A stretch of 64,000 nucleotides of DNA from CBDCYS01 sp965224215. Lineage in GTDB: Bacteria > Acidobacteriota > Terriglobia > Bryobacterales > UBA6623. The notes beneath the pieces were generated by a model, which worked only from the letters and a program-made list of their open reading frames with translations, searched no databases and was not told the origin of the DNA. Made by a program: the position numbers and the translations under genes. Below, one piece after another: positions 34,417 through 42,059 of this stretch; the first letter of the stretch is position 1; each line of letters opens with the position of its first letter. Where the stretch lies: NCBI GenBank assembly GCA_965224215.1, contig CBDCYS010000043.1, positions 62,001-126,000 of the forward strand, given 5' to 3'.

Positions 34417-34423
34417 TGTACTA

Positions 34424-34953
34424 CCTGAATTATGCACAGATTCACTTTGCGAGTGTGGCTGCGTTCGTAGCGGGTTGGCGGTCGTCGTGAGGTGGTAGCT
34501 CGGCAACTGGTCTTTTGGCTTCTCCGTGTCCGGTTTCCCTTCCCGCCCAGAATCCGCGTCGTCAAAACCTCGCTCGGAAGTGACGTGTTTCCAGTGCGTT
34601 ACGGCTAGTGCATAAAATTTTATGCATAGCGCATAGCCAGGCTCTCAGATCAGCGCCCTCCCGACCCCCGGCAGCAAGCCGCCGTAGGGAGTCGGCTTCC
34701 TGCCGCGGAAGTTGTAAGGCGTCGAAGCCCCGATTTTATTGGGCCGCGAGGCCGTCACGGCTGGGCCTTGTTGGACGGGCCTTTGGGAGCTATGCTGTTT
34801 TCGTCTGGTAACCATGTGGGTGACTTCCTTGGGGTTGGCTGGCGAAGCTGGAATCTTTGCCAGCCGACCTTTTTACCCCATGTTTTAGGGGGTCCCCAAT
34901 GGTCCCTTGCGGCTCAGCCCTCCTCAGGTCCACGCCGCAGTGCATAATTCAGG
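34424..34953 (+). mobile_element. IS1380-derived 530-bp MITE, copy 2
   Basis: Perfect CCTGAATTATGCA ends are flanked by the 5-bp TSD TACTA (34419-34423 and 34954-34958), which identifies a true transposition event. No gene remains. It lies in the -10 region of the IS-B2 inward promoter. Confidence 0.93.
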
Positions 34954-35084
34954 TACTATGGTTATGACCTTGTGTCAAGTAGATAATTACGGATGATTGT
35001 TCACCCGGTTACAGAACCCAAGAAAATCCCCAAACCACAAGATATTGGGGCTACCTGAGTCAACCGGATACCCATCTATATTTA

Positions 35085-35381
35085 TTTTTCGGGCCTTGTC
35101 TGCCGGGAAAGAAGCGAGGAGGGATATCTATCACGGTCTCCCAACCTTCGAAACGATCCGTGAATCTGATCGAAAACGGACTGGGGGGAGTCCCTGGCAG
35201 CAAACGTCTGCAGAAGATAATGTATTGATAAAACATGACTTACGTAGATTTCGATTCACTGATCGCCCTATTCCGCGACACTCGGCAACCGTTTCCTCCG
35301 CGAGTGCAACGTTTGCCTCTGCCGCCGACCGCGTGTGATATCCGTGACATAGAGCCCCCGATCCGGCTGTTTCGATCACAG
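35085..35381. other. Spacer between IS-A5 and the IS1-family transposon
   Basis: About 300 bases without a recognisable gene. Joined across the IS1-type insertion to 38324-38529 it still gives no convincing reading frame. Confidence 0.4.
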
Positions 35382-35454
35382 GCCACTTGGGTAGTGTCTC
35401 AGTTTGAGATAGGCCAGCACTGGAGCCGAGTCTCCAGGCATGCGACAATGAAGC

Positions 35455-35700
35455 ATGCCTACCCGCTCAAGCAAGAAGCGCCCGCGTGACATCAACGAAC
35501 GAGCCAAGATGATCGTAGGCATCGCCACCGGCGAGGTCGAGGACAAGCCGGATTACGGGGACAAGAACCCAGCGGCGGTTGAACTTGGGCGACTCGGCGG
35601 TAGGAAGGGTGGCAAGGCACGCGCAGAGAAACTATCCGCTGCGCGGCGAAAGGCTATCGCCAAGAAGGCAGCACGCAAGAGATGGGGCTACGACGACTAG
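35455..35700 (+). CDS. 81-aa basic Gly/Lys/Ala-rich protein, transposon cargo
   Basis: It reads MPTRSSKKRPRDINERAKMI and then NPAAVELGRLGGRKGGKARA and EKLSAARRKAIAKKAARKRW, a pattern seen in many short bacterial proteins of mobile DNA and reminiscent of histone-H1-like tails. It probably binds nucleic acid through its charge; no role is established. Its stop overlaps the stop of the convergent 167-aa gene by 4 bp. Confidence 0.6.
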   Translation: MPTRSSKKRPRDINERAKMIVGIATGEVEDKPDYGDKNPAAVELGRLGGRKGGKARAEKLSAARRKAIAKKAARKRWGYDD

Positions 35701-36200
35701 GGTTCGTCGTTGTACTCCGAGGGCAGATCGCCTTCTTCCAGGTCTGGCGTGAAATCATAGTCAAACGCAAGCTGAACCCCGTATGTGTTGTTCTCGTTGT
35801 ACGAGTGAACGTCGGTTCGATGGTGGGTGCAGTCCGCTAGAATGCCCTGCCGACGCTGTTGAAAGGATATTCGCATATGCGCTGGTGGGGCCTTCGTGAT
35901 GTCGTGCCAAATCACCATCTGCTGCGGTCCGTCAGTGATTCTCACGGGGTGCATTCGGCGAACTTCACGACCCTGTGGATCTGTATAGTATTCCTGACGG
36001 AGGGCTCGGGCTAGTTCCTGCTTGCCTAACTCCTCTGCGGTGGGGGGCTGTACTTGGTAACGCCCACTTCGGATCGCCCACCCTATTACTTCTCCAAGGT
36101 CGAAACCCTCTTCGCCATGCAACTCCATGAACTCGTGAGCGATATCCTGGAGCTGCTTAGTTTTTCCACGCGGTCTTGCCCGCATGCCAAATTCAATCAT
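35697..36200 (-). CDS. 167-aa unknown cargo protein downstream of the XRE-ImmA gene
   Basis: No recognised family. The N-terminus is helical and basic (RARPRGKTKQLQDIAHEFME), the middle carries VRRMHPVRITDGPQQMVIWH and MRISFQQRRQGILADCTHHR, and the C-terminus is acidic (FTPDLEEGDLPSEYNDEP). It starts 12 bp after the XRE-ImmA stop on the same strand, so the two are probably one transcription unit. A toxin or effector partner role is inference from position only. Confidence 0.6.
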   Translation of the reverse strand: MIEFGMRARPRGKTKQLQDIAHEFMELHGEEGFDLGEVIGWAIRSGRYQVQPPTAEELGKQELARALRQEYYTDPQGREVRRMHPVRITDGPQQMVIWHDITKAPPAHMRISFQQRRQGILADCTHHRTDVHSYNENNTYGVQLAFDYDFTPDLEEGDLPSEYNDEP

Positions 36201-36212
36201 TTTAAGTACCTC

Positions 36213-37385
36213 TTAAATACCTCTAGAATCAAGCAAAAACAAAGCGTTGATCGTCCTACCCCATCCGTCTGTCAGGGCCGTTTGCGCCACAACTTCCCGA
36301 ATTTTGGTCAACATCTCTCGATTGGCGCTGTAGCCAATTTCATTTCGGTTCTGCAATTGCCCCACTATGATCCCTGGGTGAATCTTGATTCTGTTAGCGA
36401 ACTGAACTATTCGCTGCTTAGAGTAGAGCGGCCCGACTCTGCGAATGAATGAATCGATGTCCTTTGCTGCTATGAGATAACTGGCCGCTTCTTCGTTGGC
36501 CCGCCTCTCCATTTCATCCTCCAGGAGCATCGGTTGTTCATCCGAGTCGTCTCCGCCCACTAGACTCATATCGAACGAGAGGGCGTCTCCGTGGTAGATG
36601 TGCGAGAACTCGTGCATGAGAGTGAACCAGAAAGCATCGATTCGGTCGAAACGCACCGACACGCCTATCACGGGAGATTCGTTGTCCAGCCACAAAGCAA
36701 CACCATCAACCTTGATGCCCGGTAGAGGCTCAACCACAATGAACCGAATACCGTAGTCCGCAAGCACGGTCGGAACACGGCGGGCATCTTTGGTAAGCGC
36801 GGCCAGCCGACGCAAGTCCCGCCGCGCCGAATTTAGGCGTGAAGCATCGAAGCGTCTCTTAAGCGGCATAGCGTGAGCCATCTGTCGAACTCGAAAACAC
36901 CAGGCTTTTTGGGCGATTGTTAGCCCGGATGAATAAGATCCCGATCTGCGGGTAGACACGCTTAGCTCAGTGATCTGGTCTAGCGACTCCGCTCCAAAAA
37001 ACTGTTTCAACTCGCGTTCCAACTTTTCAAGGGACTTTGTATCGCCGATCCATCCCCGCCGCTGCATGTCTCGAATAGGCGCAATGCTGAAAATTCGCGC
37101 CCGTTGTTCGACATCGGTCGAATCCCTGTTTAGACGTTTCAAGCGATAGTGTGCGTCCAGCTTCAGCCAATAGGACGGCTCGTTGCTAAACGCTGCACCG
37201 AGAATAACGGCCATCTCTGGGGTCACGCCGTTGCGCCCAGAGAGAATCTCGTAAATGTTCTGACGGGATCGACCAGTGATGGCGGCAAGCTCTTCTCGTG
37301 TCCATCCTTTAGAGTCCAAAAGCTCTCTCAGGGCATCACCGGGCTGCAACTGTTCGTCGTTGAAAAGTTTGTCGGGGTGGCTCAC
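36213..37385 (-). CDS. XRE-family regulator with ImmA/IrrE metallopeptidase domain
   Basis: 390 aa from GTG 37385. The longer frame from 37415 is rejected because those bases form the -35 to -10 spacer of its promoter. Residues about 15-75 are a HigA-type helix-turn-helix (WTREELAAITGRSRQNIYEI, SGRNGVTPEMAVILGAAFSN). The C-terminal half carries the ImmA/IrrE zinc motif in FWFTLMHEFSHIYHGD with the HExxH Glu, then EEAASYLIAAKDID. Such proteins either act as antitoxins (HigA-like) or cleave repressors. Here it is cargo of an IS1-family transposon. Confidence 0.87.
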   Translation of the reverse strand: MSHPDKLFNDEQLQPGDALRELLDSKGWTREELAAITGRSRQNIYEILSGRNGVTPEMAVILGAAFSNEPSYWLKLDAHYRLKRLNRDSTDVEQRARIFSIAPIRDMQRRGWIGDTKSLEKLERELKQFFGAESLDQITELSVSTRRSGSYSSGLTIAQKAWCFRVRQMAHAMPLKRRFDASRLNSARRDLRRLAALTKDARRVPTVLADYGIRFIVVEPLPGIKVDGVALWLDNESPVIGVSVRFDRIDAFWFTLMHEFSHIYHGDALSFDMSLVGGDDSDEQPMLLEDEMERRANEEAASYLIAAKDIDSFIRRVGPLYSKQRIVQFANRIKIHPGIIVGQLQNRNEIGYSANREMLTKIREVVAQTALTDGWGRTINALFLLDSRGI

Positions 37386-37391
37386 AACTCC

Positions 37392-37420
37392 ACTATACTC
37401 ATTGAATGTAACCATGTCAA
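37392..37420 (-). promoter_or_regulatory. Promoter of the XRE-ImmA gene, leaderless arrangement
   Basis: On the minus strand TTGACA (37420-37415), a 17-bp spacer and TATAGT (37397-37392) stand 6 nt before the GTG start at 37385. It is divergent from and adjacent to the transposase promoter, so an XRE protein could control both. Confidence 0.68.
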
Positions 37421-37439
37421 GAGGGTCTTTACATCATAG

Positions 37440-37468
37440 TTGACAAAGCAAGAGCGCTCAAGTATAAT
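37440..37468 (+). promoter_or_regulatory. Consensus promoter of the IS1-type transposase, leaderless arrangement
   Basis: TTGACA (37440-37445), 17-bp spacer, TATAAT (37463-37468): a perfect sigma-70 consensus. The ATG at 37476 is 7 nt after the -10 box, at the expected transcription start. Confidence 0.75.
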
Positions 37469-37475
37469 ACTCAGT

Positions 37476-38306
37476 ATGAACAGGCTGAAGACAGCTAAGC
37501 GCGTTCAGATTTTGGCGGCGTTGGCCGAGGGTTGTAGCCTTCGCTCAACGAGTCGCATGGCTGACGTGTCGATCAACACTGTCACGAAGTTGCTTGTGGA
37601 CCTCGGTGTCGTTTGCGCCAAGTATCAGGATGAGATCATGCAAAACCTGCCCTGCAAGCGGCTTCAGTGTGATGAAATTTGGTCATTCTGCTACTCGAAA
37701 CAGAAGAACGTCCCGGCCAAGAAGGAAGGGGAGTTTGGATACGGCGATGTCTGGACATGGACAGCCATTTGTGCTGACACCAAGCTGATTCCCGGTTGGT
37801 TCACGGGAGACCGGGACGCAGGCAGCGCCTACGAGTTCATGCAAGACCTAGCGCCCCGCTTAGCGCACCGCGTGCAGTTGACCACAGACGGACTGAAGGT
37901 CTACCTGGAAGCCGTAGAGGACGCTTTTGGAGCGAACATCGACTACGCGATGCTGATCAAGCTGTATGGCGAAGATAAGACCCAGGAACAGCGCTACAGC
38001 CCGCCGAAATGCAACGGCACAAAGCGGCGGACGGTTCAGTGCAATCCCGATGGAGACCACATCTCAACCAGTTACGTCGAACGGGCAAACTTGACGATGA
38101 GGATGGGCATGCGGCGGTTCACGCGATTGACGAACGCATTCAGCAAGAAAGTTGAGAACCACGCCCACGCGATCGCGATTCACTTCATGCACTACAACTT
38201 CGCGCGAATCCACAAGACCCTGCGAGTCACGCCCGCAATGGAAGCGGGCGTTTCAGATCACGTTTGGTCGCTGGAAGAAATTATCTGGCTACTAGATTCA
38301 AACTGA
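37476..38306 (+). CDS. IS1-family transposase
   Basis: 276 aa from ATG 37476; the open frame back to 37440 is the -35 box, not coding. An N-terminal helix-turn-helix (LAALAEGCSLRSTSRMADVS) is followed by the IS1 DDE domain: LQCDEIWSFCYSKQKN (first Asp), LTTDGLKVYLEAVEDAFG (second Asp), SYVERANLTMRMGMRRFTRL (Glu) and HFMHYNFARIHKTLRVTPAM. The gene is intact, placed at the right end of the transposon and reading outward. Confidence 0.9.
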   Translation: MNRLKTAKRVQILAALAEGCSLRSTSRMADVSINTVTKLLVDLGVVCAKYQDEIMQNLPCKRLQCDEIWSFCYSKQKNVPAKKEGEFGYGDVWTWTAICADTKLIPGWFTGDRDAGSAYEFMQDLAPRLAHRVQLTTDGLKVYLEAVEDAFGANIDYAMLIKLYGEDKTQEQRYSPPKCNGTKRRTVQCNPDGDHISTSYVERANLTMRMGMRRFTRLTNAFSKKVENHAHAIAIHFMHYNFARIHKTLRVTPAMEAGVSDHVWSLEEIIWLLDSN

Positions 38307-38529
38307 GACACTACCGCCACTTGAGCTAAGGCTGAAGATTCTGTAGATTAGTAGAAAGCGCCGCCATTGGCGAGCCGGCCGCAAGGTCGGTGAGCAGTGT
38401 CTCACCCAAGTCGGCAGATGGTCTACTTTCGCTCGTGGCTCTCGCCGGGCGAACACACTGACGCAGTTGAAACAGTTGAATCCGCAGCGGTTGGATTCGG
38501 AACGATTCAATAGGGCTAAATAGGAAACG

Positions 38530-39420
38530 ATGCTGAATACTGATGGCGCCCCGATGATTGAGGCCGCCGGCCTGAGTAAGTTCTACGATACGTTTGCGGC
38601 GATCCGGGACTTATCTTTCTCGGTTCGCGCGGGCCAGGTGACTGCCTTTCTAGGACCGAACGGGGCCGGTAAATCCACGACTTTGAAGGTCCTGACGGGA
38701 TATCTGACGCCCAGCGAGGGCCAAGCTCGCATTGCCGGAATGGATGTCTCCAGATTCCGAATCGAAGCGGCCGCGCGGGTCGGATACCTGCCGGAGAACG
38801 GCCCTCTTTATCCGGAGATGACGCCGAACGAGTTATTGCGCTTCTTCGGCGAGGCGCGCAGGCTGGACGACGGAGCCATCGGGGCCCGGATTGACGCCGT
38901 CATCGACCAATGCAATCTGCAAGCGGTCGTCGACAAGAGTATCTACAAGCTGTCCAAAGGCTATCGACAGCGGGTCGGGATGGCGCAAGCGTTGCTGCAT
39001 GAACCAGACATCCTGATCATGGACGAGCCCACGAGCGGCCTTGACCCGAATCAGATACGAGACGTGCGGGAATTGGTTCGGCAACTGGGTGAAACTAAAA
39101 CGATCTTGATCTCCACGCACATTCTGCAGGAAGTGAAGGCAGTCGCCGACCACGTGATCCTGATCAATGAAGGCCGCATCGTTTTCGACGGAACGCCGGA
39201 CGAGATGGCCGCCGGAGAGTCGCTGGAAGACGCCTTCTACCGGCTGACGGGCGGAGCTGCGGAGGCCGCCGAAACGGAAGCGGTCCCAGCAGCGGAAGCG
39301 GCCCAAGCGGCGGAGGCGGTCCAAGCGGCTGCGGCAGCCCCGCCCAAGGCGCCGCCGCCGGCCGGCACCGATTACCCAAGCGAAACCCAAGAAACAGCGG
39401 GAGAGACGCCTCATGAATGA
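38530..39420 (+). CDS. gldA: ABC transporter ATP-binding protein, GldA-like
   Basis: 296 aa. Walker A GPNGAGKST, Q-loop region GYLPENGPLYPEMTPNELLR, signature LSKGYRQRVGMAQAL, Walker B ILIMDEPTSGLDP and the switch His in LISTHILQEVKA. The first 225 residues match the GldA/NatA type; an Ala/Glu/Pro-rich tail of about 60 residues (AEAAQAAEAVQAAAAAPPKA) follows. It overlaps the next gene by 8 bp and forms an operon with the GldF-GldG fusion and DUF4340 genes. Gliding function is not implied outside Bacteroidota. Confidence 0.88.
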   Translation: MLNTDGAPMIEAAGLSKFYDTFAAIRDLSFSVRAGQVTAFLGPNGAGKSTTLKVLTGYLTPSEGQARIAGMDVSRFRIEAAARVGYLPENGPLYPEMTPNELLRFFGEARRLDDGAIGARIDAVIDQCNLQAVVDKSIYKLSKGYRQRVGMAQALLHEPDILIMDEPTSGLDPNQIRDVRELVRQLGETKTILISTHILQEVKAVADHVILINEGRIVFDGTPDEMAAGESLEDAFYRLTGGAAEAAETEAVPAAEAAQAAEAVQAAAAAPPKAPPPAGTDYPSETQETAGETPHE

Positions 39421-42052
39421 TCGCTGGCGATTGCCAAAGGCTGTCCTGAAGCGTGAGCTTTTCAGCTATTTCAGCAGCCCCACAGGCTACGTATTCATTA
39501 CCATTTTCGTTTTTCTCAGCGCCATCGCCGCTTTCTGGCAGGAAGCGTTCTTTACGAGCAACCTCGCCAACCTCGATCAGCTCAACCACTTCTTTCCCTA
39601 CCTGCTGGTCTTTCTGATTCCCGCCATCACGATGGGACTGTGGGCGGAGGAAAAGCGCAACGGTACGGATGAACTGCTGCTGACGTTGCCGGCGGCCGAC
39701 CACGAGATCGTCATCGGGAAGTATTTGGCTGCTCTGGCGATCTACACTGTCGCGCTGCTGTTTTCCTTTAGCCATGTCATCGTGCTGATGTGGCTGGGCA
39801 GCCCGGATCTGGGACTGATCATCTCGACATACATCGGCTACTGGCTGATGGGAGCGGCCCTGCTGGCTTTGGGGATGCTGGCCTCGCTGCTGACGGAAAA
39901 CCTGACGGTCGCCTTTATTGTTGGAGCCGTGCTCTGCGCGATTCCGGTTTTTGTTGATCACGCGGGAGTCATCCTCAGCGGCGGCTTGCAACGGCTTGTC
40001 GAAGGCCTCTCGTTTACCGAACAGTTTCAAGATATGGCGTCGGGAGTAGTGTCCTTCTCGTCAGTACTTTACTTTGTGACCTTTGCGCTGGCGATGCTCT
40101 ATCTCAACGTCGCTCTGCTGGGCCGCAGGCACTGGCCCACCGGCAAGAGCGCCGTTTCGCTCGGCCGCCACTACGCGGTGCGGGGTATCGCGCTCGTGGT
40201 CATCGTGGCAAGTGTCACCGTTCTCAGCGGTCGTCTCGGCGGCCGTTTCGACGTCACGGCCGAGCAGATCCACTCGCTCTCGGGCGACACGCACGAACTC
40301 ATCGATAGCATCGACGCCGAGCGCCCGGTGTTTATCCAGGCTTACCTGAGCCCGGACGTGCCACGCAGCTATCTGCAAACGCGAAACAATATCATCACCC
40401 TGCTCCGCGAATTCGACGCCATGGGTGGAGGCCGCATCCACTCGCGCGTCGTCATGACAGAAAAATACACGCCCGAAGCGCGCGAAGCTCAGGAACGCTA
40501 CAACATCAACGCGCGGCCGTTGCCGGTTTGGGAGCAGACCGCAGGCACGGCGAACGACATCTATTTGGGTATTGCCTTCAGCAGCGGCTCGGAAGAATTC
40601 GTGATTCCGTTCTTTGACGCCGGTCTGCCTGTCGAATACGAACTGATGCGCTCGGTGCGCGTTGTCTCCCGGGCCAAGCGCAAGAAGATCGGCGTACTTC
40701 AGACCCAGGCCAAGCTGTTTGGCGGATTCGATTTCGAATCGAAACGCCAGACACCCGACTGGTCCATCGTGGCCGAACTGCGAAAACAGTATGAGGTCGT
40801 TCAGGTGCCGCCGGGAACCGACTATCCCGAAGATCTCGATGCCCTGATCGCCGCATTGCCCACCACCCTCGCGCAAGAACAAGCCGGCCGCCTCAACGAG
40901 TACGCCAAAGCGGGCAAGGCGCTTCTGCTGCTGGTCGACCCGCTTCCGGCGTTCAATATCGAGATGTCGCCGCAGCAGATACCTGCCAACCCCTTCAATC
41001 GCGGAGCGCCTCCCCCCCCCGCACCGGCCAATCTCACGCCGCTGATGGACACTCTGGGGGTCGACTGGAACGTCAATCAAATCGTGTGGGATCGCTACAA
41101 CCCGCACCCTCAGTTCGGGAGCCTCCCGCCTGAGCTCGTCTTTGTCGGGGCGGGGAGTGGAGCGGAAAACCCGTTCAATCCGGATCAGCCGGTATCCTCC
41201 GGCTTGCAGGAAGTCGTTCTGCTTTACGGTGGTGCTCTCAAGGCAAAAGACGAAGACAAGGTCGAGTTCTCGCCCTTGCTCGAGACGGGAACCGACTCCA
41301 ACCAGCTCATGTGGATGCGGCTCGTCCAGCGCTCGTTGTTCGGAATTCAGTTGGCGACGAACTTGCCTCACGAGCCCGATGAGAATAGCTACGTGATGGC
41401 CGCGCGTGTCAAGGGGAAATCGGACGAAAACCCGGTCAACGCGGTCGTCATCGCCGATGTCGACATGATGGGCGAGCAATTCTTCGAGTTGCGGCGACGA
41501 GGCGTTGAGAACCTGAATTTCGACAACGTTTCGTTCTTGCTGAACGCTGTCGATCAGCTCGCCGGGGATGAGTCTTTCATCGCGCTCCGCAAGCGCCGCC
41601 GCAAGCATCGCACCCTGGAGGCTGTCGAGGCCAGGACCAAGGTCTACGAGGACGACCGGCTCAAAGACACCCAGGACGCCGAATCCGTGGCGGAAGATCG
41701 CCTCAAAGAAGCGCAGGCGCGTCTCGATAGCTCAGTCGAGGAGCTTCGCAAGCGAACCGACCTCGACGAACAAACCAAGCGCATCATGATCTCCAATCAG
41801 CAAAATGTGGAGAATCGCCGGCTGCAAGTGGCTCGCGCGAATATCGAGGACGAAAAACAACGCCAGATCGAAAATGCCCGCGCCGACATGGAAGCCTCGA
41901 TTCGGACGATCCAGAACACCATCAAGGTATTAGCGGTCGCCATTCCGCCGATTCCGGCTTTCGCGCTGTTCGTGCTGGTGTCGCTGCGAAGGCTGCGCAA
42001 GGAGACGCTCGGGGTTTCGGCCGATCGCCTGGTGATTGAGGAAAAAAGGTAG
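39413..42052 (+). CDS. GldF-GldG fusion: ABC-2 permease joined to auxiliary periplasmic protein
   Basis: 879 aa. Residues 1-250 are an ABC-2 permease with about six membrane segments (FSSPTGYVFITIFVFLSAIAA, PYLLVFLIPAITMGLWAEEK, SFSHVIVLMWL). After another segment (GIALVVIVASVTVLS) comes the GldG/ABC_transp_aux domain: VTAEQIHSLSGDTHELIDSI, RPVFIQAYLSPDVP, KIGVLQTQAKLFGGFDFES. Near 720-850 a charged coiled coil (RLKEAQARLDSSVEELRKRT) leads to a final membrane segment and LRRLRKETLG. The two parts are separate genes in Flavobacterium, so the fusion fixes one-to-one stoichiometry. Substrate unknown. Confidence 0.85.
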   Translation: MNDRWRLPKAVLKRELFSYFSSPTGYVFITIFVFLSAIAAFWQEAFFTSNLANLDQLNHFFPYLLVFLIPAITMGLWAEEKRNGTDELLLTLPAADHEIVIGKYLAALAIYTVALLFSFSHVIVLMWLGSPDLGLIISTYIGYWLMGAALLALGMLASLLTENLTVAFIVGAVLCAIPVFVDHAGVILSGGLQRLVEGLSFTEQFQDMASGVVSFSSVLYFVTFALAMLYLNVALLGRRHWPTGKSAVSLGRHYAVRGIALVVIVASVTVLSGRLGGRFDVTAEQIHSLSGDTHELIDSIDAERPVFIQAYLSPDVPRSYLQTRNNIITLLREFDAMGGGRIHSRVVMTEKYTPEAREAQERYNINARPLPVWEQTAGTANDIYLGIAFSSGSEEFVIPFFDAGLPVEYELMRSVRVVSRAKRKKIGVLQTQAKLFGGFDFESKRQTPDWSIVAELRKQYEVVQVPPGTDYPEDLDALIAALPTTLAQEQAGRLNEYAKAGKALLLLVDPLPAFNIEMSPQQIPANPFNRGAPPPPAPANLTPLMDTLGVDWNVNQIVWDRYNPHPQFGSLPPELVFVGAGSGAENPFNPDQPVSSGLQEVVLLYGGALKAKDEDKVEFSPLLETGTDSNQLMWMRLVQRSLFGIQLATNLPHEPDENSYVMAARVKGKSDENPVNAVVIADVDMMGEQFFELRRRGVENLNFDNVSFLLNAVDQLAGDESFIALRKRRRKHRTLEAVEARTKVYEDDRLKDTQDAESVAEDRLKEAQARLDSSVEELRKRTDLDEQTKRIMISNQQNVENRRLQVARANIEDEKQRQIENARADMEASIRTIQNTIKVLAVAIPPIPAFALFVLVSLRRLRKETLGVSADRLVIEEKR

Positions 42053-42059
42053 CAGGCCC

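Larger units (their letters stand above)
32556..34991 (-). mobile_element. IS-B copy 2, nested in IS-A5 and holding MITE copy 2
   Basis: The same ends as IS-B1 (CGTAATTATCTACTTGAC inverted), with TSD GATGATTG at 32548-32555 and 34992-34999. The length is 2436 bp, or 1901 bp after removal of the 530-bp MITE and its 5-bp duplication. Orientation is opposite to copy 1. Confidence 0.95.
31654..35058 (+). pseudogene. IS1595-family transposase of IS-A5, doubly inactivated
   Basis: The zinc ribbon and DDE motifs are present up to DEFTFRFNRRKSKSRGK. Near 32500, CTCTTATCGG replaces CTCTTCTATCGG (2-bp loss), which shifts the frame. The last coding bases are then separated by the 2.4-kb IS-B2 insertion, with the remaining tail at 34992-35058. 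Confidence 0.9.
31604..35076 (+). mobile_element. IS-A copy 5, split by IS-B2
   Basis: IS-A ends lie at 31604 and 35076 with 8-bp TSD TATATTTA outside (31596-31603 and 35077-35084). IS-B2 (32556-34991) with its own TSD GATGATTG sits inside. Subtracting it and one TSD leaves 1029 bp, which is IS-A minus a 2-bp deletion. Confidence 0.95.
35390..38315 (+). mobile_element. IS1-family transposon with three cargo genes, 2926 bp
   Basis: Inverted ends GGTAGTGTCTCAGTTTGA (35390 and 38315) are flanked by the exact 8-bp repeat GCCACTTG (35382-35389 and 38316-38323). It contains, left to right, an 81-aa basic protein (+), a 167-aa unknown (-), an XRE-ImmA protein (-) and an IS1-type transposase (+). 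Simple IS1 elements are under 1 kb, so this one is about three times normal size. Confidence 0.93.

Noticed and set aside
40061..41608. 515-aa minus-strand frame within the GldF-GldG gene
   Set aside because: Antisense shadow of a well-supported membrane protein; composition rich in His, Arg and Gln without motifs.
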